NCBI GenBank assembly: GCA_030062745.1
Contig: CP099841.1
Location: 7,127,001 to 7,191,000 of the forward strand
DNA from: Capitulum mitella
Lineage: Eukaryota > Arthropoda > Thecostraca > Pollicipedomorpha > Pollicipedidae
DNA length: 64,000 nt
Direction: 5' to 3'
A program made the translations under genes and the position numbers. Of this stretch, positions 55,314 to 64,000 are shown piece by piece. Under the pieces are notes generated by a model that saw only the letters and a list, made by a program, of their open reading frames with translations, searched no databases and was not told the origin of the DNA. The number at the start of each line of letters is the position of its first letter. Within the stretch, counting starts at the first letter, position 1.

Positions 55314-55316
<3 letters not shown>
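51951..55316. other. Intergenic, no supported gene
   Basis: Frames of 90-140 codons at 52149-52484 (minus), 53010-53291 (minus) and 53153-53587 (plus) were examined. The minus frame at 53010-53291 has a fairly protein-like composition and a possible donor just past its end, but no family is recognisable and no neighbouring exon fits. Polypurine and poly-G runs occur near 54.83 kb. Confidence 0.4.

Positions 55317-55354
<38 letters not shown>
55317..55354. repeat. (AT)n microsatellite
   Basis: Uninterrupted AT dinucleotides, about 18 units. Confidence 0.9.
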
Positions 55355-55356
<2 letters not shown>

Positions 55357-55562
55357 ATCAGTAATTAACTAAAAACCTGTTTGCTCTCAAACATATTGCT
55401 GATACCAACTCTAGTTTGTTATATTGCTATAAAATGTCGCAAAAATGTTATCGGATATGGTGGCTTCCAAAGCGTACAGTTGTTTATAAGACATTTCCGG
55501 TTCACTTTAACCGTATCGCTCTACGACATGAGACAGAAAAACATTTTATCCATGGCATGCTC

Positions 55563-55568
55563 TTTATT
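55563..55568 (-). promoter_or_regulatory. Poly(A) signal of secreted peptide gene 1
   Basis: TTTATT on the plus strand is AATAAA on the minus strand, 109 bases after the stop codon, at the same offset as in copy 2. Confidence 0.75.
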
Positions 55569-55676
55569 CACGGAACATTAACGTGTGCGGCCTAATATCG
55601 CGTATGGCTACTGGGAATTATCAGCTGTTACAGCCGTCGTTCTCCGACATGTCTCAACAGCCGACTGCCGCGCACG

Positions 55677-56006
55677 CTACGAAAAAGAGCGGACAGACTC
55701 GTGGAGACCCGATCTCGAGCCATCTGGGCCGGCTAGAACTTCCAAACTGAAGCCGACGCCGACGCCGTGGTTGCGCTTGCCGTCGGAGCTGGCGCCGACG
55801 CCGAGGCCGGCCCGGCCGTCGCGCGAACTCCACACGCGCACGCCGCCAGCCTTGGGGCTCCAGCTGCCGCCGACGCCGTACCGGCTGCCGGCCGCCTGCT
55901 GCGCCGCTCTGGACGCCGCCGCGCCGTAGTCCTGGCGACGCTGCGGGCTGGCGAAGCTCATGGCGACCAAGCAGACCAGCAGGAGAACCAGCACACCACG
56001 GAACAT
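55677..56006 (-). CDS. Small secreted Gly/Arg-rich peptide, antimicrobial-like (copy 1)
   Basis: Encodes 109 residues from the ATG at 56006. A clear signal peptide, MFRGVLVLLLVCLVAMSFAS, is followed by PQRR, a possible processing site. The mature part has no cysteine, is cationic and Gly-rich, and shows alternating strands typical of a beta-rich fold (RYGVGGSW, VRVWSSRDGRAGLGVGA, HGVGVGFSLEV). This pattern recalls the glycine-rich G domain of attacin/diptericin-type antimicrobial peptides, but I cannot show homology by eye. An AG acceptor lies two bases before the ATG (CCACAG|CCATG), suggesting an upstream 5' UTR exon starting below the TATA box at 56706-56712. It differs from copy 2 at residues 32 and 104 only. 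The promoter carries a kappaB-like site. A non-immune secreted or cuticle-type role remains possible. Confidence 0.8.
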   Translation of the reverse strand: MFRGVLVLLLVCLVAMSFASPQRRQDYGAAASRAAQQAAGSRYGVGGSWSPKAGGVRVWSSRDGRAGLGVGASSDGKRNHGVGVGFSLEVLAGPDGSRSGLHESVRSFS

Positions 56007-56307
56007 GGCTGTGGCACACAGGCGGAAGGAGGTCACGACAGGGCGACAGGTTCGTGGAAACTATGACATTGGGAGCAAAACGCACGGGACGTGGCGTCGT
56101 TCAGTTATGCTATTGCTCTTAGCACCGCAGCACGCCGAAAAGGTAATTGGAAAAAACGCTGTAACATAAGTCAACTTTGAAACATTCCTGAAAATTTCGG
56201 TTTGAGAATCACCTGCCCACTTCCGAACAAAAATGAATAAACATCGACAATCATACGACTTCCTCGCTTGTTGCCTTGAAGGCCGGCATGAAACTGGTTC
56301 TTAGTTC

Positions 56308-56346
56308 AGGTTTGTTCCACTTGTTAGTTACAAGTGGAACAAACCT
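56308..56346. repeat. Perfect 17-bp hairpin unique to arm 1
   Basis: AGGTTTGTTCCACTTGT (56308-56324), loop TAGTT, then the exact complement (56330-56346), followed by T-rich sequence. It lies in the inferred intron of peptide gene 1. Arm 2 lacks it. Confidence 0.85.
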
Positions 56347-56705
56347 TTTTTGAGCGTTTGCTATTAGTTTCATTGCACCTTTCGTCGAGGACCAAAGTAC
56401 ACGAAAAAGATAGCACTAATACCCCTTTGCAATGCTTTCACACGCCACATCGCCCGCAAAACATGCACTGTCAACAAGAACGGTCGGGAACTCGTATTTG
56501 CTTTAGACGTCTGGTGAAATATTGGACCCTTACTCTCCTCGACTGCGTCTCAGATTTGGTCGCCGCCTGATTCGCCGCTATCAATGATAAGCCTCACCGC
56601 CACGGCTGGCCCGACTGACCTGAGCTGTCGTGGAAGGACGCTGAGCGGACCCGGACAATGCTCGGACGGCAGGAGCTGTGTGCCGCCTGCCGCACACTGC
56701 TGGTG

Positions 56706-56733
56706 TTTTATACCGCGCTGGGCTGGAATTTCC
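56706..56733 (-). promoter_or_regulatory. TATA box and kappaB-like site, peptide gene 1
   Basis: On the minus strand TATAAAA (56712-56706) is preceded by GGAAATTCC (56733-56725), with 12 bases between. GGAAATTCC resembles binding sites of Rel/NF-kappaB factors. The same arrangement is present in copy 2. Confidence 0.65.
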
Positions 56734-56828
56734 ACCGGAGGGGGAGATGCGACACGTTGTAAAAACACACCCGCTCCCTCCCCCGTCCCCCACTCGGACC
56801 CCGCGCTACTGGCCGGAGGCATGTACGT

Positions 56829-57094
56829 ATACACAAGAGAAGTATACACAAGAGAAGACGGCAACGGCAAAAAGAACACGTCCCCGAAAGTCAGAGGTGC
56901 GATAAAGACTGTTCGTTCTCAAATACGTCAATGAACACCAATTTTATTTTATACAGGCCCATGGAGGGTAAGGACGTTGACTCTGGTCCCGATGGCGCGG
57001 GGTTGGAGTCTCGGGAACAACGCGAAGCGGGACTCGAATTATTTGGCCCGACTTTTCATGATACAGTCAATGGGTAACTGACCAGAGGGGATAA
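56829..57094. other. Spacer in the loop of the inverted duplication
   Basis: Includes a short GTATACACAAGAGAA direct repeat just beyond the arm (56826-56857). No gene. Confidence 0.45.
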
Positions 57095-58866
57095 ACCCGG
57101 CACGGAGAGGCCGTGTGGCAACATCGTGCGACACGAAAAAGATCCCTCCGCGGTCCGCTCTGTCTAAAAGGGCCGGACGCAAAATTATCCGTTTTACTGG
57201 AATTGCATTACTGGGTGGTAGATTCAGAGTACAGGCAACAAGCTCCGCTTAGCAAATAGGTTCTCTGAACCCAAAGCCATCCATTCAAGCCGTTTGAGTA
57301 AAATTTCCAAAAATGAGAAAAAAAGAGCTCATCTTAATATTTCTGCAAAACGATACAGAAAAAGTTGTTTTTGCATCCGCAAAAAATCCTATGCGGAGAT
57401 GTTCGTATCGCATGGGGGGCAGAGATGTTTCCCCATAGGGCTCATGTTACATTTCCCCAAAAAGGGGTTACATGATCTCCCCTTCCCCGTTCCCGTGTGT
57501 GCGGATTGTTCCTATAATAAACAATGCATGTATTATTTTCAAGTAACAGAATACGATCCCTAAAAGGATATAAAACCGTGAAACTTTAGAGGTCGTGCTA
57601 GATCACATGCAAGATGAAACTTGGACTGATTTTCATTGTGGATGATGAAGTGATTGTCTTTGACCTTACCCATCGTTCAAGCCCGACAAGCAAATCCATA
57701 TGCGTCTCTTAGCAAGGTTCACAAAATATACATGATGTCATATATCACGTCATGCATGATGTCATAGGTCACGTCGTAAGTAGGTGTCAAAACGAAATGA
57801 AATGCAGCATTGTCTGTGGCAGACCGTTCAGTGGCAGCAAAGCGCAATTATTGTCCCTAGTCAGAAAAAGAAAAATGACTGAACCGACCTGACCTGCCTT
57901 GACCTTGACCCGATAAAGAACGGACAGAGCAGATTTAATTATCACGGCATGCTGTTTCAGTTCCGTACTTGGCGCATTTAAGAATCCCTGCCAGTAGCTT
58001 TCGCTCCTTGTCAGGAAGAGTAATGCAACCTTATCTGACCTGACCTAGACTGACCTTGACTGGATGAAAAGTAGGTGATGCAAAAATGATCATCAGAAGG
58101 TTTCGCTTCCGCTTTCCTTGCTACTTAGATCAAAACGACTGCGAGTAAGTATCTATATTTGGCATGTAAAGAAAGACACATATTTCACCTGACCTAGGCT
58201 GACCTTGACCCGGCATTTCTGACCATTTTGGCATGCTTCTGATGAAGAAAATCGTGACCTTTCGTTTGATTTAAGTTATCTAGTTAAGGGCTCGAAGACC
58301 AGTATTGCACGAAGACGACAGATAAGTCCTTGGCATCCGAGGTTTCTTACGACAATTCCACAATTACTCCGACTAATAGGAAAGAAAATGACGATGTTGT
58401 TCTAACAACTTTTCGGCTGCTGAGTCTTCTGGCGGCCATCAGGTGTCATTGCGTGGTCAGAACAATCATCTCATGTTTGAAGCCGCGATGCGAAAAAATT
58501 CATCATGAAGCCTTTCGTATGATCATTAACACGACGGCAAATTCTGAGTGCCCCCTTCCCCCTAAAAAAAAAATACGAGGCACGAAGTTTTGCGCATACG
58601 AAGAAAAGAGGTACAAAAACTCGCATATACGAAGACATGCGATACGAAGAAACGCGTATACGAAGAAAAGCGGATACAAAGTTCTGCGCATGCAAATATT
58701 TGCGTACGAGGATTTGCGAACGGGGATTTGCGGTACGAAGATCTGCGTACGAAGATTTGCGTACGAAGGTTTGCGTGCGAAGAAATGCGATACGACGAAG
58801 TGCGATACAAAGTTTTGTCCGGACACGGGGTGTCCTATTTGACACCTCCCCCCAGGCGGTGCCGGG
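57095..58866 (+). mobile_element. TTAA-type MITE, family P2 (copy 2)
   Basis: The right end GGCGGTGCCGGG is followed by TTAA (58867-58870). The left end, ACCCGGCACGG after ATAA, is degraded and approximate. From 57585 to 58310 it is collinear with 49550-50260 in the same orientation. It is longer than copy 1 because of an added minisatellite near its right end. It lies between the two peptide genes. Confidence 0.78.
58590..58820. repeat. Degenerate TACGAAGATTTGCG minisatellite
   Basis: About 15 imperfect units of 13-17 bases: ATACGAAGAAACGCG, GTACGAAGATCTGC, GTACGAAGGTTTGC and similar. It sits inside family P2 copy 2 and is absent from copy 1. Frames of 80-170 residues across it are translations of the repeat. 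Confidence 0.85.
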
Positions 58867-58870
58867 TTAA

Positions 58871-59829
58871 GAGAAAAGGCCACCCATATGATGCTCCTTC
58901 CCGAGGGGTGGCATAGCAGAGCAGTCAGGAAATCCCTCTTTGCTATAGGCAGAAAGGCATCTTCCAACCGACATCCGGGGACCTTCCGCGCGCAGCGTGG
59001 AGGGGCCCCAGGTCTGGGTTGGAGGGAGGGTAAGGGAGGGGCTCTAACCCGGGGGGGGGGTGGCACCGGATACTTTTCGAGCCATTTCTCCCCAGGCAAT
59101 GTCTAAGAGTTAATGTTAAATTTCGCCGGGTAAGGAGCGGGAAGGTACGCCGCCCCTGTACCCCTCGCCACTCCGGTTCCGCCGCCTATACGCTAAGCTC
59201 AGCCCCCTGGGTGCTCCTCTTTGGAAGCATGCGGCGAGGCCCTACGGAATGATTTGCGCCATCCTGTTATTACTGCCCAGTGGTCCTATTTGTACTCGGC
59301 GTCATTTATACGACCCATTTAGCAAGATTTTCTTCCAAATTTAATGACGTCCCGAACGCTATACATTATAACCAGGGGCGTAACTTTGTATACTTTTGGT
59401 GTGGAACTTTTCATACCGAACGAAACTAATGGTGTGGAATTCCATACCAATATATCGAACCATTCATGCGTTCTTTGCTTTTTAAAATAAACTACCGTAA
59501 ACACGTTATAAGGTCACATTTTAGGGCTGAATGGGCATATTTTCCAAACCAGAATTTGCCCCAGTTCTACACTCATGGCCATAATGCGTATGAAAAGCCA
59601 TGACATTTGCGGCGTCAACAGAGACATTCGTGACTGCAAGTGCAATTTCCGGCTGATACAACTGTTGGTGTCGCCAAACTGTCAGCCTTTGTCGCAGCAA
59701 ATACGAACTGCAGGGTGATGCAGGCTTCAGCAGCGAACAGGTGCATTTATTCTCTTGTCTCACGACCCACGTGTCATTGCATTCTCGGTAACTCCCGCTT
59801 CTGGCCGGACGGCTCTGTCACGGCGCGCA
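58871..59829. other. Loop region, no gene
   Basis: Includes GGGG runs near 59.05 kb. No exon or mobile element pair is supported; a CAGGGGCGTAAC start at 59373 has no matching end. Confidence 0.4.
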
Positions 59830-59920
59830 GTACGTGCCTCCGGCCAGTAGCGCGGGGTCCGAGTGGGGGGGGAGGGGAGGGAGCGGGCGTGTTTTTACAA
59901 CGTATCGCATCTCTCGCTCC

Positions 59921-59961
59921 GGAAATCTCTGGTGGAAATTCCAGTCCAGCGCGGTATAAAA
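59921..59961 (+). promoter_or_regulatory. TATA box with kappaB-like sites, peptide gene 2
   Basis: TATAAAA at 59955-59961, GGAAATTCC at 59934-59942, and a second GGAAATCTC-like word at 59921-59929 that arm 1 lacks. A CAGCAGTGTG initiator-like segment follows the TATA box. A donor-like CTCAG|GTCAGT at about 60047 would end a 5' UTR exon. Confidence 0.65.
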
Positions 59962-60586
59962 CACCAGCAGTGTGCGGCAGGCGGCACACAGCTCCTGCCA
60001 TCCGAACATTGTCCGGGTCCGCTCAACGTCCGTCCACGACAGCTCAGGTCAGTCGGGCCAGCCGTGGCGATGAGGCTTATCATTGATAGCGGCGAATCAG
60101 GCGGCGACCAAATCTGAGACGCAGTCGAGGAGAGTAAGGGTCCAGCACTTCACCAGACGTCTAAAGCAAATACGAGTTCCCGACCGTTCTTGTTGACAGT
60201 GCATGTTTTGCGGGCGATGTGGCGTGTGACAACATTGCAAGGAGGAATAAGTCTTATCTTTCTCTTGTGCGTTAGTCATAATATGAGCCTACTTGATGAC
60301 GGCCTTCAGGGCATCAGGCGAGGAAATCGTAAATTACGGATGTTTGTTCCTTTTTGCTCGAAAGTTGGCAAGTGATTTTCACATCGAAATCTTCGGGAAT
60401 GTTTCACAGTTGACTGATGTTACAACGCTTTTCACGACAAGCTTTCCGGCGCGATGCGGTGCTGGATGCTACTGCACAATTGTATGACGCTAAGCCTCAT
60501 CCGCTTTGCTCGTAATGTCATGGTTTCCACGAGCCTGTCACCCTCGAAACCTCGTCGTAACCTCCTTCCGCCTGTGTGCCACAGCC

Positions 60587-60916
60587 ATGTTCCGTGGTGT
60601 GCTGGTTCTCCTGCTGGTCTGCTTGGTCGCCATGAGCTTCGCCAGCCCGCAGCGTCGCCAGGACTACGGCGCGGCAGCGGCCAGAGCGGCGCAGCAGGCG
60701 GCCGGCAGCCGGTACGGCGTCGGCGGCAGCTGGAGCCCCAAGGCTGGCGGCGTGCGCGTGTGGAGTTCGCGCGACGGCCGGGCCGGCCTCGGCGTCGGCG
60801 CCAGCTCCGACGGCAAGCGCAACCACGGCGTCGGCGTCGGCTTCAGCTTGGAAGTTCTAGCCGGCCCAGATGGCTCGAGATCGGGTCTCCACGAGTTTGT
60901 CCGCTCTTTTTCGTAG
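60587..60916 (+). CDS. Small secreted Gly/Arg-rich peptide, antimicrobial-like (copy 2)
   Basis: Encodes 109 residues, identical to copy 1 except Ala for Ser at residue 32 and Phe for Ser at residue 104. It has the same signal peptide, PQRR segment and cysteine-free glycine-rich mature part. The gene points away from copy 1's 3' end, so the two promoters face each other across the 3-kb loop. Both frames are intact and most coding differences are synonymous or absent, which argues for two functional genes or very recent duplication or conversion. Function as a host-defence peptide is inferred from size, secretion, charge, glycine pattern and promoter. Confidence 0.8.
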   Translation: MFRGVLVLLLVCLVAMSFASPQRRQDYGAAAARAAQQAAGSRYGVGGSWSPKAGGVRVWSSRDGRAGLGVGASSDGKRNHGVGVGFSLEVLAGPDGSRSGLHEFVRSFS

Positions 60917-61024
60917 CGTGCGCGGCACTCGGCTGTTGAGACATGTCGGAGAACGACGGCTGTGACAACTGATAATTCGCAGTAGCCATAGTCAATGTTA
61001 GGCCGCACACGTTAATGTTTCGTG

Positions 61025-61030
61025 AATAAA
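61025..61030 (+). promoter_or_regulatory. Poly(A) signal of secreted peptide gene 2
   Basis: AATAAA 109 bases after the stop, matching the offset in copy 1. Confidence 0.75.
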
Positions 61031-61100
61031 GAGCATGCCATGGATGAAATGCTGTTCTATATCATGTCGTGGAGTGATGCAATTAAAGTGAACTGGAAAT

Positions 61101-62977
61101 GCGATATGAGCAACTGCACGTCCAGCTGCTGCCTATCCAGTGAGGAGTGATTTAAACTGCTGTAAAGGGAAAGGAAAAGTGAGGACGCATGTGCCGTGGA
61201 ACTGCTCTCCCCGGCAAGTGCCATAATTATGGGCTGCCTAAAGTCATTATATCTGAGATGTGGAACCGATAAGTCTTACTTCGCTCACTCTCTCGGAGCC
61301 GCTCATTGTTGCACGCCACATTCATCCTTACTAGCTTCCTGTAGGATTTCGAGCTCCTCAGTCGAACCTTTCTACATAACTACGGAAACGTACCCACGAG
61401 CTTCATCCTCGAACAGACCTTATCTGAATCGATGAGCTCCCCGTCGATGTGCGCACGTCAGTCTCCCCGCTGAGTGAGGGTGTTGCAGGCTCTTACGCTG
61501 GCGCGCGCTGGTGAACAGGCGAGGCGGGACGACCGCCAGTGATCCGTCGCCCATCGACGGTGCGTGACCGGCCGGCACGAGGCCTGCCTGCCGGCGCCGG
61601 GGGAAGTTCGGCTCGGACCGAGCCGTCTGGAAGGGCCGCTCCTGCACGGAGGCTGGTGCGCCGCTGCGGCTGAGCGGGCGGGAGAGTGCACAGACACCTC
61701 TTCCGTAACGGTCTGCGTGCACCGGGCGATGTCGAGGCGTTTATTTGGCCTGCTGTACCAGCAGTCAGCCACGGAGACAACCTCTCGCGATCACCTGCAG
61801 GATGACTTTATGACTTGAACGTATCAGGAAAAGTTGGGTGTAGAGACCATGAGCAGCTGATGTTAGCCGTACGAAAAATTTGCGCTAGGCGACATTCAAG
61901 ACCCATTCAGTATTTGGGCAGTATGATTACGGTCAAATAATGAAAACTGTCTGCCTGCAAGCTTGCAATCGTTTTGCCATTCAGGAAACACATATCATTA
62001 AGAACCTGTTGTTCCCAGCCGGAATTTACGCTGGTGTAGTCTGTATATGTCTGGTTGGTTAGCGTGTGTCAATTTTTCGTTGAGCCGCTAGGCGACGTCT
62101 TTGGGCGCCGTTCGGGTCTTTGAAAATAAACAAGCGTGGCTGAAAAATACGGAGAAAAAAACGGTGAGTCATCTTATCGGAGCGGAATTCCCATTTTCAG
62201 AATCGTTTGCACATGTTCTGCCCGGTGTGGGGCCGTCCAGCACCGGTGAGTCCCTAAGCGGGACCATGCAGACGTTGTCGGGGCCGAATGGAGTCCCAGA
62301 GATTCAGAGAACTCCCGCCTCTCCGACTCCGGTGGGAGTCAGTGTTTACAGCCTCCGGTTCTCTCGGGAGACAGTCTCTGATGAATACCTATCTATGAAG
62401 TTAGCGATGATGGGCGTACTAAGCTGTGCGGAAACCTGCAATATGAAGAAGCGTTTATAGAAGAAACGTCGCAATGCAGTGCAGTAGCTTGATTTTCTAC
62501 GGCGGTTCCTTCTTCAAGAATATCCTATTCGTCATTATTTACAATGATCTGCAAAGCGAACTAACACGAATCATGTGGAAGGCAAGAGGATGACAGTAGT
62601 AGCGTAACTGCAAGGCATTAAAATCGTCTAAAGTATTTGAGAAACTATGATATTCAGTACACGGTTTCACCGTATTTATTTGTTTTTGACGGTGATTTTG
62701 GAATCGAGTCTCTAGTTCTAGCTCTAGGAAAGCGTGCACTGTGGTTTTAAGGTTTTAATTTGCGGTTTGGCGAAGGTAACTTAAAATTATCCGCAAATGA
62801 CAATTATTTATTGTCAAAGGTAAATTCAAGGGTAATTTTTTGGTTGCGTTGTCTTGACCACGAAGTCTTAAGCTCCTCTGTAGCCAGAATTCGGGATGAG
62901 AATACGATTTAGACAGCGAGACAGTCAAAGCTCCTTTGACATTGGTCTGAGACTATATCCGCGTTTCTGGACCTTTG
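61101..62977. other. Intergenic, no supported gene
   Basis: A GC-rich patch at 61430-61740 has overlapping frames on both strands with no recognisable domain. A 17-base word, GTTCCCAGCCGGAATTT, near 62009 also occurs near 53643, hinting at a dispersed repeat. Confidence 0.4.
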
Positions 62978-63146
62978 CAGCGCCTCCTTCAGTTCCAGCA
63001 GCGCGACGGTGTTGCTGCCCAGCCTCAGGAATGGCGCCGGCACGTACAGCGTCATCTGAGGGCCGGCCATAGGCCATTACTGACCCAGGTTCACGTTGTA
63101 CCAGCCGCCCAGGTGGAGGAAGGTGTCAGCCGGCTGCCGCGGCGGG
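62978..63146 (-). pseudogene. Beta-galactosidase 3' fragment
   Basis: The minus strand aligns with 48590-48770 of the intact gene: CCGGC.GACAC.TTCCTCCACCTGG, then GTGAACCTGGGTC, then a long near-identical run through CAGATGACGCTGTACGTGCC to CTGCTGGAACTG. About 24 bases (the KGVAFVND segment) are missing, and the GRYW codons read GQ-stop-W (CAGTAATGG). No other part of the gene is recognised nearby. It is a broken partial duplicate about 14 kb from the parent, in opposite orientation. Confidence 0.85.
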
Positions 63147-64000
63147 CCTGCCATCTCAGTGGTGACTGTAGCGATCCTGGAGAGTGTTTTGCCCGTGCAG
63201 TGACCTGGAGTGGTTTCGCCGCATGGTGGTCTGAAGTGCTCTGCCTGCTCAGTGGCCTAGGGTGCTCTGCTGCTGCCCACACACTGACTTGGCGAATGTT
63301 CTGCTCGCACGACGGCCAGGCAAATGCTCTGCCCACAGCATGAATTAGAGTGTGTTTTGTTCACACAGCGCTCTGGCGAGTGTGTTGCCGCCAAGTGGCC
63401 CGGGGTGTTCTGGCGACACAGTGACCTGCTGCCGAAGTCACCTTCGGGTCACCGCACCGGTGTAATCTGGCGGCCGACCATCGCGATAGTGTGGTGCGTC
63501 AAGCAGAACCACAACGGCCGAGCCCGGCCTCCGCGCAGGCAAGCGAAACGAATGCCGAGTGGGCGTCCAGGCGGCTGCTGTGGCCAGCTGGCGCCTGCCA
63601 GCCGGCCGGCCGGCCGGGACCCGGGATAAGCAGACCGTGACGGGGTGCACGAGGGGTTAGGGCAATATCCGCCGGGTGGTGTTGACGGTTACGCTGCTAC
63701 GTTGGGTTTCCCGGAGACCTGGGAAACCCAGCATCCCCCGCCACCTTTTGCCCATGCTCATCTGCCGGTTAGAGTGGGTAAAACGGAAAGAAGGCCTTTG
63801 TTGCCAGAAAAAATCGTTTAAAAAAACACTAAAGCCCCTTGTTTTAGTAACCTCCCGGTAGGGACCACTTCTGGCCACCTACTCCTGCAGGAGATCCGCC
63901 ACTCATAGATGGTGGGTAGCAATTTAATGGTAAATCGTTATGGGTTTGATTGTCATTGATTGTCCAAAACATTACACGGAGTGCAATGCTTTTTTGGAAG
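63147..64000. other. Window end, no gene seen
   Basis: GC-rich to 63.65 kb, including GCCGGCCGGCCGGCCGG near 63600, then balanced. The overlapping short frames show no family. Confidence 0.4.
63703..63730. repeat. 10-bp perfect hairpin
   Basis: TGGGTTTCCC (63703-63712), an eight-base loop, and GGGAAACCCA (63721-63730). Confidence 0.75.

Larger units (their letters stand above)
55490..56828 (-). repeat. Inverted duplication, arm 1
   Basis: Aligns as reverse complement with 59830-61100. Similarity covers the 3' UTR and poly(A) signal, the secreted-peptide coding region, its intron, a putative 5' UTR exon and the promoter. Arm 1 has about 80 extra bases, including a perfect hairpin at 56308-56346. 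The arms are separated by about 3 kb. Confidence 0.9.
59830..61100 (+). repeat. Inverted duplication, arm 2
   Basis: Reverse-complement partner of 55490-56828. Coding, promoter and 3' signal positions are all conserved. The arms diverge mainly by small indels in the intron and by substitutions outside the coding region. Confidence 0.9.

Noticed and set aside
58330..58842. 170-codon frame rich in Arg, Lys and Tyr
   Set aside because: Produced by the TACGAAG minisatellite; similar frames occur on both strands.
59373..59520. hAT-like start CAGGGGCGTAAC
   Set aside because: No inverted partner and no octamer duplication could be located.

Overview
The window is 64 kb of animal nuclear DNA, most likely from an arthropod and perhaps a crustacean such as a barnacle. 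Genes carry GT-AG introns and AATAAA signals, coding exons are very GC-rich, TTAGG-like runs occur, and non-coding DNA is full of short non-autonomous DNA transposons. The species call is an inference. Nothing bacterial or viral was recognised.

Genes, left to right. Prefoldin subunit 3 is a single uninterrupted frame (463-1026, minus). A CCDC42/CFAP73-type axonemal coiled-coil protein is a single exon (16952-17932, plus). A secreted protein with a furin-type site and three EGF domains is modelled from four phase-compatible exons (19185-22066, minus). Arginyl-tRNA-protein transferase ATE1 (24640-29485, minus) can be read from its start codon to its stop, with two uncertain linker exons. A GH35 beta-galactosidase has two exons (46703-48849, plus). 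Two almost identical genes for a small glycine/arginine-rich secreted peptide lie head to head (55677-56006 minus, 60587-60916 plus). A decayed beta-galactosidase 3' fragment sits at 62978-63146 (minus).

The DNA between genes is mostly a transposon graveyard whose order of insertion can be read. A foldback element (29901-34901) was entered by a hAT-like element (30591-34478), which was entered by a TA-flanked element (31852-33039). A second, inverted hAT-like copy (36903-40497) was entered by a TTAA-flanked element (37501-38941). Each copy gives the empty site for the other's insertion. At 49122-50646 a small hAT-like MITE with a perfect 8-bp target duplication is split by another TTAA-flanked element. 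A 17-copy, exactly 26-bp minisatellite lies at 44665-45106.

The most interesting unit is the inverted duplication at 55490-61100. Each arm carries an intact secreted-peptide gene, a TATA box and a kappaB-like site just upstream, which looks like an immune-inducible antimicrobial-type gene pair. A second striking signal is a block at 6000-8890 with almost no CpG. It contains a repeat copy whose CpGs have become TpG/CpA relative to a CpG-rich copy at 30 kb, which suggests strong local germline methylation.
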